From the NCBI RefSeq assembly GCF_029392015.1, contig NZ_CP113925.1, forward strand, positions 2,480,001 to 2,544,000: a stretch of DNA of 64,000 bases, given 5' to 3'. A program made the translations under genes and the position numbers. The DNA is from Bifidobacterium sp. ESL0728. Lineage in GTDB: Bacteria > Actinomycetota > Actinomycetes > Actinomycetales > Bifidobacteriaceae. Positions 28,543-38,833 of the stretch are shown one piece after another (positions within the stretch are counted from its first letter, which is position 1; every line of letters begins with the position of its first letter). The notes beneath the pieces are model-generated. The model saw only the letters and a list, made by a program, of their open reading frames with translations. It was not told where the DNA came from and did not search any database.

Positions 28543-28604
28543 CATGGATTGAATAAGGGCGGTCACCCTGCACTCGCAGAGCAACCGCCCTTATTCAATC
28601 CATG
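28543..28604 (-). terminator. Terminator of the pilus operon
   Basis: Perfect 21-bp inverted repeat (28543-28563 with 28584-28604, outer sequence CATGGATTGAATAAGGGC) around a 20-base loop, 11 bases past the tip-protein stop. Confidence 0.8.
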
Positions 28605-28614
28605 AACCTACTAC

Positions 28615-31600
28615 TCAGACTTTATGTCTCGGACCTCTTGTAGACGAACCACCTGAAGACGACACATTGTGACGTCCAGCGGTTACAGCCTGACGCTGAC
28701 CATGTTTCTTGTAATAGCGGTATGCAAGTTCAGCCATGACAAGCACAACGATCGCCAGCAACAGCCACAACATCCAAGAACCCGTGAGGGGTAGATGCCT
28801 GACCGGCCTCGGCAACGGCACCTTGGAGTCCGCCAAAGCAGATTCATTGCCTGCCGAATCAATGGCATAGGCCTTCACCGTTCGCCTATCTACGAAAGTC
28901 GGAGGCTTTATGGACCAATTGCCATCCTTGTCTGCCGTGGTCTCAGACGTCTTACATGCGTCGGTGGCAGGATTCTCACCAGTCTTGGTAATCGAGCATG
29001 ACCAAGAGGACGCGCCCGTATCCCAGATCACAATGACCTTCGAGCCGGCTGGCGAATTGACATCCTTCGAGGTTACTGTGCCAGTAACCGCCTTGTAGCT
29101 TACTTGTTTGAAGGCGACATCAGACGATGTCATATCCACAACGGTATCCAAATGGGCAGGAGGAGAAGGCAGACCATACGAGCTATCTATAGCTATAAAC
29201 CGATAGTTCTGACTGTCTTTGACATGCTGCATGAAGAAGGAATCGATCTTGCTTTTATCGACAGTCACCTGCCAAGTACTATCATTGGTCGTGTCGATAT
29301 TGGTGCTGCCCAGCAAAGTCTTATCTGTGGCTTGTTTACTCAGGTCGTTATCCGTCACTCCCTGATTCTGACCTTGACCTGTATATACTGCATACACGTT
29401 GACAGTCGATTTGTCGAAATGACGACCGGTATCGGTGCCTTCCACAGTCAGCGTGTCATTAGAAGCAAGTTCACCATTGTTGCCAAAAGTGGTATGAGGC
29501 GCGGTGACTTTCGTGATCTTCACCTGAGAATCGTTCTCGATTCCCGTGCTGTACGAATAGTCATCATACACTGTATTGATAGGCCAACCTTTATTGATGA
29601 GATCCTTGATCTTTTCTTGACTCATCTTGGGTTGTGCACCGTCAGGATCTTGCTGCAACGGATTATACACATCTTCTACGTCTTGGCTGACTCCATTCCC
29701 CGCAACGCACGAACTGTTGTCGCCGCGGCTATTCGTCGAAATCGGCCAAGTCACCATCTTGAAATAGCCATTATAATCTGGATGGACTGCCTTTATTGCC
29801 CCGAAGTTTATCGAACCGTCAGACTGTTGCGCGGAACCGCTCGCCATAAGGCCACCATAAAGGTTATCAAAACTCAAATGTCCGCGATAAGGCACTTTAC
29901 CATTACCAGGCGTATTGACTCTTGCACCATCTTCAGCATCAGTCTTTTCAATGGTAAACGCCTCAGGGATTATATAAGGCTGATCCGTTTTCTGAGCTTT
30001 TGGTGTGAGCTCCTGGACAGGCACCCAACTGTGGCCGTTAGACAGCGCGAACCACTGGTAATAATACTGTTTCACTTGATTGCAGAGATTAGAATCATCG
30101 TCTTGATAATCAGGATTATACCAACGTGCAGAGAACGAATTTGCTGGCGCTATTCCGTTATCGACAGAAGCGCCTGTGCCAATATCCTCTTGCTGCGGGA
30201 TGTGGAAACCTTTGTCGACAGTCAGACCCCAGTTCGCCTCGCCTCCACTCCAGAGCACCGGGTGCGTTTGATCGTATGCCATGGAGTCCGAAGGACCATC
30301 GCATTGAGAACTTGGCTTATCTCCACAGTGTTTGGCACCGTTGGCGTAAAGATGAAGCTTGTAATCGTTCTTGGTAAGATCGTTCGTATACTGCAAATCT
30401 TTCCCTGTTTGGGCGGTAATGCTCAAATCTCTCTGCGTTCCACCAAGCTTGTTTTGTGAAGGATTAGGATAGTCAACATCACCTTCCATGGAAATGGTGA
30501 GATAGTCGTATTTACCATCGGATTTAATGTCGCGTATGGTGAAACCACCCTTTTCACCACCGGCACCTATTCCTACATCCTTTGCCCACCAAAAAGCTGA
30601 CCGCTGAAGAGAGTGATTCGTCTTTGTGCCGTATAAATTGCTATCCAGCGTGTTGATGTATCTTGTGGGACGAGTTTCTATGTCACTGTACCTATATGTC
30701 AGTTTCAAACCGCATTCACCCGTAGAGTCCACGCCTTGGTCGCCATCTTCTATTTCACCTTTGTTAACCATAGCTGATTTACCGCTCGGATACTTCTCCG
30801 CCAAACGGATACAACCTGGATTAACGTCACCGTGCCCCACACGCAGAACGAAATCAGCACGAAGCTCATCCATTTCGGAGTCTACCTTGTCGTTATAAGC
30901 AAGCATTTGATTGATAACCGGCTTGTGATCATCTTCGGTAAGGCTCGGAGTATCGTCATGCTTATTTGCTTCTGGTGGTGCGGCGGGGACTACACTATCC
31001 GCCGTCGGATTTTCAGAGTAGCTAAAGCCATCAAACGCGGTATCAACTGTCCAACCAAGATTCATCAGATACTGCGCCTGATCCTGATGGTGCTGAGCCA
31101 TATCCAACGTAACGCCTTGTTCTTCGCCGCCGTACAACGGATTGTAAACGTCACGTTTGCTCAGGTTATTGTCGCCAGTCTTGTCGGTTGCAATGCAGGC
31201 TGCCGGATTACCTTCCTTATTCGTACTGATGGGCCAAGTCACCAACTTGAAGTAGCCATCAAGCCCCTGATCATCCTTGGCTTTCTGGAAATTGATCGAA
31301 CCGTCCTGGTTCTGCGCAGGGCCATCGCCCATAATCGTACGATCTGGGTTGTCATTATTAATATCATTAGGCTGGTTGAACGAGGCAGCATAATTTTTCG
31401 GAGATGCACTAACACTAGGCCCCGATGCAACCTGTCCATTCGAAACCAAGGCGTGAGAATTGATTGACGTGGCAGGCACCCAATTGCCATCTTTACGCCC
31501 AAACCACTCATAATAGAATGAAGTGGTGGTGCCGCATTTGCCATTCTGATAACCTGGATTATTCCAATAGACAAAGAACGACTTTGTTGGAGCAATACCG

Positions 31601-32805
31601 GGATCTACGTCTTTGCTCAGTAGACCGTCCTTCCAAAAATCTTTTGAGGCTATATTGCTCGTCGTGAACCCATTGTCAAGATGCATGCCCCAATTGGACT
31701 GACCGTAGCTCCACGTGTCACTCATCTGGTTCCAACCAACGTAAGAAATCGGGCCAGCACAGTTATCGCCATCGCAGCCGGTGCTATACAAATAAACCGG
31801 ATAATTTGCTGCGACATTAACAGCGTGTTTCTTATCATTGCGGAGAGTTGTTGCCGGTATCTGGCAATATTGATCCTGAGCATTGCCGCAATTATCTGGC
31901 CGCACATTGCGACCGACAACGGCATAAAGCTCCCGGTCTAATTTCCTGCCACCAAGCGTTTTCGACCCTAACTCGGGCGCATAATCAACATCACCTTCAG
32001 CGGAGATGGAAATATAATCGAATCCGTCTACAGTATTGATGCTGTGAATCGTAAAGAATTGATCCCAATTGCGTGCCCAATACGCTGCAGCCTGCTTCTT
32101 GAGCTGAGGGTTATCACTACTCGTTCCTAACGTATTGATATAAATCAGCTGAGTCAGCTTATCGTTGTCCTTATTATTTAAATCTCTAGTGCCAAGAGTC
32201 CCATCTGAATAGTAAAGCTGCAGCCCACAGTTACCTTCCTTGTCCCACTGCTCGATGCCATAATTGTGACCATTGACGTTGCAATTAGGGTTAACAGCTC
32301 CGGTCTTCACTTTTAAGACAAAATCCATACGCATTTCATCTGTCTCAACATCAACTTGCTTGTTGTAGGCAAGCATCTTAGCAAGCTGGGGCTGAGGGTC
32401 ATCATAGCTCTTCGGGCCAGACTCGGACTCAGTCCCGCCAGTAGCATCTTGAGCACTCCCACTTTGCTGCTGCGTGGTGGCATCTTCTCCACTTGTAGAC
32501 GATTGGCCACTCGGGGACTGGCCCCCAATCTGCGTCTGGGATTTTGGCTCTTCTTTACCGCCTAAGCCTGGCGTAGCCGCAGAAACCCCGCCTTTGGGAT
32601 CCGCCGCTTGGCCGTCTGCCGGCTGCTGGCCATTCTGCGTGCTCGTTTGTGCATCAGTCGCCTGAGAATTCGCATTATTGGTCGAATCATCGGCAAATGT
32701 CATGAGAGGACCAGCCATCAGGGCCACAGACACCAAGATGCCCACCACCAAAGACAGCCGGCGCCCATTATGACGCGACGATTCTGATTGGTTTGACTTG
32801 TTCAT
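28615..32805 (-). CDS. Very large LPLTG pilus-associated protein (probable tip adhesin)
   Basis: 1,396 aa. Signal peptide (ends near MTFADD), low-complexity spacer with many Gln, Ser and Asp, then two homologous halves of about 450 residues. They start KMLAYNKQVDVETDEMRMDF and QMLAYNDKVDSEMDELRADF, and both contain INTLxxx, GDVDY and YNPLxxx signatures. Immunoglobulin-like modules (SDVAFKQVSYKAVTGTVTSK) follow, then LPLTG, membrane helix and a basic Ser/Arg tail. It is third in the operon after backbone candidate and sortase. Its size and non-repeated presence suggest a tip adhesin rather than a shaft subunit. GAGGATGAGGAC just before ATG 32805 decides the start over ATG 32823. Confidence 0.8.
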   Translation of the reverse strand: MNKSNQSESSRHNGRRLSLVVGILVSVALMAGPLMTFADDSTNNANSQATDAQTSTQNGQQPADGQAADPKGGVSAATPGLGGKEEPKSQTQIGGQSPSGQSSTSGEDATTQQQSGSAQDATGGTESESGPKSYDDPQPQLAKMLAYNKQVDVETDEMRMDFVLKVKTGAVNPNCNVNGHNYGIEQWDKEGNCGLQLYYSDGTLGTRDLNNKDNDKLTQLIYINTLGTSSDNPQLKKQAAAYWARNWDQFFTIHSINTVDGFDYISISAEGDVDYAPELGSKTLGGRKLDRELYAVVGRNVRPDNCGNAQDQYCQIPATTLRNDKKHAVNVAANYPVYLYSTGCDGDNCAGPISYVGWNQMSDTWSYGQSNWGMHLDNGFTTSNIASKDFWKDGLLSKDVDPGIAPTKSFFVYWNNPGYQNGKCGTTTSFYYEWFGRKDGNWVPATSINSHALVSNGQVASGPSVSASPKNYAASFNQPNDINNDNPDRTIMGDGPAQNQDGSINFQKAKDDQGLDGYFKLVTWPISTNKEGNPAACIATDKTGDNNLSKRDVYNPLYGGEEQGVTLDMAQHHQDQAQYLMNLGWTVDTAFDGFSYSENPTADSVVPAAPPEANKHDDTPSLTEDDHKPVINQMLAYNDKVDSEMDELRADFVLRVGHGDVNPGCIRLAEKYPSGKSAMVNKGEIEDGDQGVDSTGECGLKLTYRYSDIETRPTRYINTLDSNLYGTKTNHSLQRSAFWWAKDVGIGAGGEKGGFTIRDIKSDGKYDYLTISMEGDVDYPNPSQNKLGGTQRDLSITAQTGKDLQYTNDLTKNDYKLHLYANGAKHCGDKPSSQCDGPSDSMAYDQTHPVLWSGGEANWGLTVDKGFHIPQQEDIGTGASVDNGIAPANSFSARWYNPDYQDDDSNLCNQVKQYYYQWFALSNGHSWVPVQELTPKAQKTDQPYIIPEAFTIEKTDAEDGARVNTPGNGKVPYRGHLSFDNLYGGLMASGSAQQSDGSINFGAIKAVHPDYNGYFKMVTWPISTNSRGDNSSCVAGNGVSQDVEDVYNPLQQDPDGAQPKMSQEKIKDLINKGWPINTVYDDYSYSTGIENDSQVKITKVTAPHTTFGNNGELASNDTLTVEGTDTGRHFDKSTVNVYAVYTGQGQNQGVTDNDLSKQATDKTLLGSTNIDTTNDSTWQVTVDKSKIDSFFMQHVKDSQNYRFIAIDSSYGLPSPPAHLDTVVDMTSSDVAFKQVSYKAVTGTVTSKDVNSPAGSKVIVIWDTGASSWSCSITKTGENPATDACKTSETTADKDGNWSIKPPTFVDRRTVKAYAIDSAGNESALADSKVPLPRPVRHLPLTGSWMLWLLLAIVVLVMAELAYRYYKKHGQRQAVTAGRHNVSSSGGSSTRGPRHKV

Positions 32806-32852
32806 GTCCTCATCCTCAATCATTTTAATTGTTATAAGTTTGATAAAAGTTT

Positions 32853-33878
32853 TCAGTTTCCATGTCGTCCGGCGCCACGTCGACGGAATATTCCGTTCGT
32901 GTGCATCGGCCACGGATAAATGCGACGGTGGTAATACCTAGCTTGCAGGAAAGTCAACCCAAGCATCAACACAGCGACCATCGCAAACACCGACGGGAGC
33001 AACCCGTCACGCTGCACATCGCCCGGCTTAATCGTCGTGCGTTGCGCTGTTAGTATCAGACGGCTGGTATTGATGCCGTATGGGGTGCAGGTCATCAGCG
33101 TTACCAAGTCCTTGCCCGGCACCACTTTGTACAGGTGAGTGTCAGAAGGATTGATGACATGAATTCCGATAATCCTATACGCCATCTTCTGTTGCAAGAT
33201 ATCTACAAAAAAGACATCACCCTTGCGCATGCGGTCAAGCCTCGTGAACAGCAACGCCGAGGGAAGCCCACGATGCCCTGAGAGCACCACATTCGTCGAC
33301 GGACCGCCTACGGGAAGGCTGGTGCCACGCAAGTGACCAATCCCCTTAGCCAGAACATCTTTGGAAGTTCCATGGTAGATAGGCAAATTCACCGATATCT
33401 TCGGTATTTTGATATCTCCCATAGCTCCGTCCTCCACGTTCAGCAAGCGCTCATAAGTCGTGTTACGCAGTATCTGAGGAATCAACGATTCCTCTATCTC
33501 AGTATCATCGGCATTCGTGTCACCTTGCTTGCCATCTGAGCCGAACGGATCACCAAACTCACCTAAATCCGACTGCCCGGACTGCGCAATAGCGACGTTG
33601 TACTGTTTGGCTGCAATGATTTCAGAGCGAATCCTCTGAGGCGGCCAACTGTCAAGCGCCTGAGCGACGCTATCCGTAACACTTGCTTCTTGCCGAGCGT
33701 TGTATGCCTGCAACGTAGGAATCCAAAGTATCGCTATCGCAAGCACCACCGCCAGCAAATTATGCATGAGACGGATAGCGATGCCATACCAATCATGCTT
33801 GGGAGCATGACTGTCATAGCGGAAAAAAGACTCAAAGCTAGCGTTGAGATCGACACCAGACTCCTCGGTCTTTTTCAT
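32853..33878 (-). CDS. srtC: Class C (pilus-assembling) sortase
   Basis: 341 aa membrane transpeptidase that links pilin subunits. N-terminal membrane helix (LLAVVLAIAILWIPTLQAYN), lid motif DPF near residue 109 (diagnostic of class C), catalytic His in VLSGHRGLP, Cys in TLMTCTPYG, Arg in NTSRLIL, and a C-terminal membrane helix with basic end. It lies between the backbone candidate and the tip-like protein, 47 bp from the latter. GGAG directly precedes ATG 33878. Confidence 0.93.
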   Translation of the reverse strand: MKKTEESGVDLNASFESFFRYDSHAPKHDWYGIAIRLMHNLLAVVLAIAILWIPTLQAYNARQEASVTDSVAQALDSWPPQRIRSEIIAAKQYNVAIAQSGQSDLGEFGDPFGSDGKQGDTNADDTEIEESLIPQILRNTTYERLLNVEDGAMGDIKIPKISVNLPIYHGTSKDVLAKGIGHLRGTSLPVGGPSTNVVLSGHRGLPSALLFTRLDRMRKGDVFFVDILQQKMAYRIIGIHVINPSDTHLYKVVPGKDLVTLMTCTPYGINTSRLILTAQRTTIKPGDVQRDGLLPSVFAMVAVLMLGLTFLQARYYHRRIYPWPMHTNGIFRRRGAGRHGN

Positions 33879-33986
33879 ACTCCGACACTCCTCGCGTACT
33901 TGCGACGCCGTACCAACACAACAACAGGAGGCAAAAGTCTTGATTCTTTTTTCACTCTTGAGACCAAACACTTTTCAAGAGTACTG

Positions 33987-34070
33987 AAGGTTTCCGCTGT
34001 ATCAACACAGCGGAAACCTTAAGAAGCCGCACCCATCGGGAAAGGTCACAAGTAACTTCAACCTTTCCCG
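33987..34070 (-). terminator. Two consecutive hairpins between pilin and sortase genes
   Basis: AAGGTTTCCGCTGT / ACAGCGGAAACCTT (33987-34020, 14-bp perfect, loop 6) and CGGGAAAGGT / ACCTTTCCCG (34037-34070). They lie in the 213-bp gap after the pilin gene. In pilus operons such partial terminators let the backbone pilin be made in excess over sortase and tip; that role here is inferred. Confidence 0.7.
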
Positions 34071-34091
34071 ACAGGCACAACCTTCACATCA

Positions 34092-36059
34092 TCAGACGCG
34101 ACGACGAGTCGTTGCTTCGTGACGACGCTTGAGCACTACAGTGCCACCAAACAGCGCAGCAATCAGGAGAATCACGATCACCGCGAGGATGATGCCGGCG
34201 CCACCAGTGAGAGGCAGCTGAACGACAGACCGCACGTTGGAGACCTTGACAGTGTCATTATTAACCGTGGAGTCTACCAAGTGCCAGGCATCCTGCACGA
34301 CAGAATACGTAACAGTGTTAACAGCACCACTCGTGGCATCAACGCTGTCCGTCTTCACCTCGATCTTGAACTTAGGCAGCATCACGCCGCGAAGCTGGGA
34401 CGCAGCCTGAGTCTGCTGCACCACGTAGGTGCCCACCGGGAGACCCTTAAGCGAAAGCATGCCCTTATTGCCTTCTTGAGTGGAAACATTCAGAGCCTGA
34501 ACTGCAGTGGCTCCAGGTGTAACCGTTGTGGTGTAAGAACCATCATCAGTACCCGTGGCATAGAAATCAATCGGGGTATCTGGGCTGCTTTCCTTCGCAA
34601 GGGTGAACTTAGAACCCGTCAACGCCGAATCATCGCCACGCAACACATTCCGCAGCTTGAGGGTGAACAGGTGCACTTTTACGATTGTTGGGGTAATCGT
34701 GTGAGTCGCGCATACCGCAGTGGTGGGATCGCATTGAGGATCGGTGGAATAGTCGAGCTTAGCACCGTTGGTCGTCTCATCTTCCGTACCGTTCATCTTC
34801 AGATCATATGTTACATCAATCGTGTAGCCATACGGGAAGACATCGGTATTGCTAGCGAGTGTGTCGGTGAAGTCAACCACGAGGTCTTGCAAATCCGAAC
34901 CAGTCCTAGGCTTGAGGTCAGCCTTATACATGTTGGACGCAATGATATTCTTGCCCTCACCAGAAGCGATGTCCGCATCACTTGCGTTCTTCTTGACGAA
35001 GACCTTAACACCATGCGTGGCATCTTTTGGATCAGTCATGTCAAAACCCTTGCTCGGGGAATCAACCATCTTGAACTCATAATGAGTAAATCCGGTAGTC
35101 AGCGGGACCTTCGACGTCAAGTGGAACTTAGCCCAATCGCCTTTGCCCAGTGATTGGCTATCCTTATCAAGAGTCTTGGTGAAGGTAAGCTCGTCATCCT
35201 TGATATTGACGGTACCGAGTTTAGTACCATCGCCACCGACAAAGTTCGTATACAGAATCTTTGAGTTCGTAGCATCTTGGACAGGGGTGCCTACCATCAT
35301 GGGTATCGAAAGCTGCGAATTTTCAGGAACAGAACCCGCGCCAGTGATGTCCTTAATCAGATACAGACCTTGCGGAATGCCGGTAAATGTAGCAGTGGTA
35401 GCAATATCAGACGTTACCGAAGCTGTTTTCGGGGTGTCATTGCTAGTGAACAAAGCGTCAAAAGCACTGTTCTTTTCCAAAGCCGTGATGAGATTACGCA
35501 GCGTGCCTCTATATGCCTGATCTCGACTGGCCGAGGTCTCATCCTTGTTTCCAGTGGTGAAAGCATCGGTTGTCTTAAAGCCAAGCAACGTGGACGCAAC
35601 CTGACCCACCGGGTTGTTCTGATATTCAGGAGACAGCGTTAAGCCATGCTCATGACCATTAGAGTCTTTGTACGTCAGCTTATTATATTCAGTCGCCACT
35701 GTATTCTTGATGGTTGCATTGTTGACCGTCCCGACAGCAAGACCAGTTAAATTATTATCATCGTTTGTCTCTGAGGGTGCAGAATCCTTTGCCCTCGCGG
35801 CTAGCTCATAAGTACCGATTCGCAAAGCCGCGAACCGATGACCTTTGATGTAGCTGTTTTTGCTGGCTTTAATCGTCAACGAAACTGAACCAGGATCTGC
35901 AATCTGCACATCCGTGCCGTCCGAAACAGTTGGCGCAGGCGCAGGCGCGGGCGTTTCATCCGCGTTGGCCATCGACGCGCCAAGCGGCATCAGCGCCAGC
36001 AGGGTAGCTGCGGATATCGCAACCCCCAGTGCCTTGCGCAAAGAAGTTCGTACTTCCAT
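34092..36059 (-). CDS. LPLTG fimbrial subunit, candidate pilus backbone
   Basis: 655 aa. Signal peptide (ends ASMANADET), SpaA/FimA-like beta domains (SLTIKASKNSYIKGHRFAAL; FTGIPQGLYLIKDITG; LPVGTYVVQQTQAA), LPLTG, membrane helix and basic tail (KRRHEATTRRRV). It is first in the operon before a class C sortase, the usual place for the major pilin. I cannot find a clear YPKN pilin motif, and the usual E-box glutamate reads Gln in YVVQQTQ, so the backbone role is likely but not proven. AAGGAGAG precedes ATG 36059. Confidence 0.8.
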   Translation of the reverse strand: MEVRTSLRKALGVAISAATLLALMPLGASMANADETPAPAPAPTVSDGTDVQIADPGSVSLTIKASKNSYIKGHRFAALRIGTYELAARAKDSAPSETNDDNNLTGLAVGTVNNATIKNTVATEYNKLTYKDSNGHEHGLTLSPEYQNNPVGQVASTLLGFKTTDAFTTGNKDETSASRDQAYRGTLRNLITALEKNSAFDALFTSNDTPKTASVTSDIATTATFTGIPQGLYLIKDITGAGSVPENSQLSIPMMVGTPVQDATNSKILYTNFVGGDGTKLGTVNIKDDELTFTKTLDKDSQSLGKGDWAKFHLTSKVPLTTGFTHYEFKMVDSPSKGFDMTDPKDATHGVKVFVKKNASDADIASGEGKNIIASNMYKADLKPRTGSDLQDLVVDFTDTLASNTDVFPYGYTIDVTYDLKMNGTEDETTNGAKLDYSTDPQCDPTTAVCATHTITPTIVKVHLFTLKLRNVLRGDDSALTGSKFTLAKESSPDTPIDFYATGTDDGSYTTTVTPGATAVQALNVSTQEGNKGMLSLKGLPVGTYVVQQTQAASQLRGVMLPKFKIEVKTDSVDATSGAVNTVTYSVVQDAWHLVDSTVNNDTVKVSNVRSVVQLPLTGGAGIILAVIVILLIAALFGGTVVLKRRHEATTRRRV

Positions 36060-37138
36060 AATCAATTCTCTCCTTTCACCTGCGGAACGCGCAACCACAC
36101 GAATTCCAACAGGGAACGTGTCCCAACCAGGGACGACCACCAGCTCCGGCGTCAAACTTCTCTCGTCGGCGTTGCAGTCTCGTCTCCAGCCGCTTATCTA
36201 CCCGTATGCGATTTATTCGATCACATACGACCCGCGCACCTTCTTTCGAAGACACGCGAAACGACAGTCGCCTTCAAACCCAACAGCGAATCGCCATTTA
36301 TGTGCTATAAAACACAATACTTATTAGTCTAGCGGAATTTGAGATACATTTCGCACTTTCCTATCGTGTAATCACTACAAAAAAGTCTGATTTGACAACC
36401 AAAAGCGAGCCTCAGAAATTCTTCGTTTTTCGCGAAATGTCACACAAAACAAGCCATTTTTCACATTAAAATCGACATCTTTGCAGAACGGAATAAACCC
36501 TCAAAACCGGCAAAAAAAGTCCGAAGAATTCATCTATTGGCTTAATAACGTATAGAACAAGCCAAAATTTTGCCCGCGGTTTTTCTTTTGACGTGATTAT
36601 TCAGAATTCACCCTATCGCCATAATCTCAAAATCCGATTTTCCGAGAGCTGCAGGAAAGAGAAACCTAGCCCGTCGAGAAATCATTTTATACACGCAAAC
36701 CCCAGTAATACAGCAAATACCTAGTCGGAAAAGACCGCACAGGCGATCTCGTAACAACGCAACGGAACCCGACGGCAAGAAGCACTCAGATATTCGGCAG
36801 ATACTTATCAGATGTTTGATTCAAACGACAGATGTCAGGCTTCCAACGGATATCCGGCAAGCGTTTGCCAAAGCTTGGCGGCTGTTGGACGCACCATCGG
36901 TAAGTCTTTCTGGCTGCTTGTGCCTGCCCTACCTCTCGCATTCACGGTCGGAGATCAGTGACTCGCCCATTACCTCTGCCCCCCCCCTATCCGCACCCCT
37001 TGTTTTTGCTTCTGACCTCGCCGGTCTCCCCATAAACTAGGGTTCCCTTTAAAATCGGAAACATAACGGACTTTCGTTCGCCATCGCGAGAACAGCGGGA
37101 CGAGCCGACACCATGGAATTGCGGTAACGGAAACGGAT
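36060..37138. other. Long AT-rich divergent promoter region with a C9 tract
   Basis: 1,079 bp between the pilus operon and tgt. 36300-36720 is strikingly AT-rich and probably holds the pilus promoter. A run of nine C at 36979-36987 lies about 150 bp before tgt. No gene is convincing on either strand. Confidence 0.5.
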
Positions 37139-38794
37139 ATGGATATTTCAGCAGATAAATCAGCAAATACGACAGCAGACACACCAGGCGATTCGGCTGA
37201 CGCGGCGAAGCAAGCCACGGCATCTAGCCAAACCGCCTCTACCTCGAACCAGAACGTCGGCATTCAAAATCAAAGCAACCGCGCCGTTGCCGAAAACGCG
37301 CAGAATCATGTTTCTGGACACAAAAACGTCGGCTCGGAAGCCACCGCATCAAGTCGTCTTCAAAACCAACCGCAGACACCCATTCACGCAACCCCGCAGA
37401 ACCATGTTCCCGGGCAAAAGGACGTCGCCTCGGAAGCCACTTCGTATGCACAGATTCGTTCCGGCACTATGGTTTCGCAGCTTGCGGCGAGCGCTTCCGG
37501 ATTGTTGGAGCACCCGTTGGGTGCTTCACCAGGTAAAGCCGGCGACCGCAGCAAGTTCTATTTCGAGCAGCACACGCGACTTTCGGATTCGGCACGTGGC
37601 TTGGGGCGCGGAGGCGCACGATACGGGCGAACCGGGATTATCCACACTCCGCACGGCGATATCCGCACCCCGGCTTTCGTGCCCGTCGCCACGCAGGCGG
37701 CCATGAAGGGTGTGCTGCCGGAAACCATGAAATCGCTCGGCGCACAATGTCTGCTTTCCAACGCTTTCCACCTCTTCGAGCGCCCAGGCGAAGACATTAT
37801 CAACGAGGCTGGCGGGCTCGCGCGCTTCGAGAACTGGGACGGACCCACCTTCACCGATTCCGGCGGGTTCCAGGTACTTTCGCTGGGTGCCGGGTTCAAG
37901 AAGACGCTGGCGATGGATGTGACCGGCATGAAATCGGACGACGTAATCGCGCCCGGCCGCGAGCGCAAAGCCTTCGTGGACGAGGACGGCGTCACCTTCA
38001 AATCACCGCTCGACGGCTCAAAGCACCGCTTCTCTGCCGAAATCTCGATGGGCATCCAGCACAAGATCGGCGCTGACATCATGTTTTCCTTCGACGAGCT
38101 GACCACGCTGATGAACACGCGCGGCTATCAGGAACGTTCCGTCGAACGGACCTTCCGCTGGGCGCGACGCTGTGTCGAAGAACACCAACGGCTTACGGCG
38201 GAACGGGTCGGCAAGCCGTATCAGGCGCTTTACGGCGTGGTGCAGGGCGCGAATTATGAGGATTTGCGGCATAAAGCGGCCTCAGAAATCGCCTCGCTTG
38301 ATTTCGATGGCGTAGGCATCGGCGGAGCCATCGAAAAGCGCGTGATCGGCAATACCTGCGCGTGGATCTGCGACGAAATGCCGGAATCCCGGCCTCGGCA
38401 CGTTCTGGGGATCGCAGCCGTCGACGATATCTTCGCCTGTGTCGAGAACGGCGGCGACACTTTCGACTGCGTCGCCCCCGCCCGCTGCGCCCGTAATGGC
38501 GCCATCTACACGCGCGACGGCCGCTACAATATCAAACGTGCCGCCAACAAGCGCGACTTCGGACCGCTGGAGGAAAGTTGCGACTGCTATACGTGCACGC
38601 ACTACTCGCGCGCCTACGTCGACCACCTGCTGCGAGCGCACGAAATCAACGGCGCGACACTGGCCACCATCCACAACGAACGCTTTTTCATCCGCCTGCT
38701 CGACGATATCCGCGCCTCCATCGACGGCGGCTATTTCGACGAATTCCGCGACGAAACCCTGGCCCGCTACTACGCCCACGGTTCCAGAGGGTGA
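37139..38794 (+). CDS. tgt: tRNA-guanine transglycosylase with long N-terminal extension
   Basis: 551 aa. It exchanges guanine-34 of Asp, Asn, His and Tyr tRNAs for a queuine-type base. Core motifs: TDSGGFQVLSLG (catalytic Asp), FDELTTLMNTRGY, GVVQGANYEDLR, and the zinc site CDCYTC with downstream His. The core begins near residue 155 (ARYGRTGIIHTPHGDIRTPAF); the first ~150 residues are an Ala/Ser/Asn/Thr/Gln-rich extension absent from normal ~380-430-aa enzymes, with an internal repeat (QNHVSGHKNVGSEATAS / QNHVPGQKDVASEATSY). The true start could be later (for example ATG at 37469), but composition is continuous from 37139. Confidence 0.93.
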   Translation: MDISADKSANTTADTPGDSADAAKQATASSQTASTSNQNVGIQNQSNRAVAENAQNHVSGHKNVGSEATASSRLQNQPQTPIHATPQNHVPGQKDVASEATSYAQIRSGTMVSQLAASASGLLEHPLGASPGKAGDRSKFYFEQHTRLSDSARGLGRGGARYGRTGIIHTPHGDIRTPAFVPVATQAAMKGVLPETMKSLGAQCLLSNAFHLFERPGEDIINEAGGLARFENWDGPTFTDSGGFQVLSLGAGFKKTLAMDVTGMKSDDVIAPGRERKAFVDEDGVTFKSPLDGSKHRFSAEISMGIQHKIGADIMFSFDELTTLMNTRGYQERSVERTFRWARRCVEEHQRLTAERVGKPYQALYGVVQGANYEDLRHKAASEIASLDFDGVGIGGAIEKRVIGNTCAWICDEMPESRPRHVLGIAAVDDIFACVENGGDTFDCVAPARCARNGAIYTRDGRYNIKRAANKRDFGPLEESCDCYTCTHYSRAYVDHLLRAHEINGATLATIHNERFFIRLLDDIRASIDGGYFDEFRDETLARYYAHGSRG

Positions 38795-38833
38795 GCGGTA
38801 GAGGCGTATCTCAGTAACTCCGGGCGGCGCAAG

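Noticed and set aside
29104..30459. 451-codon plus-strand ORF
   Set aside because: Antisense to the pilus tip-like gene; Ile/Arg-rich shadow without motifs or ribosome site.
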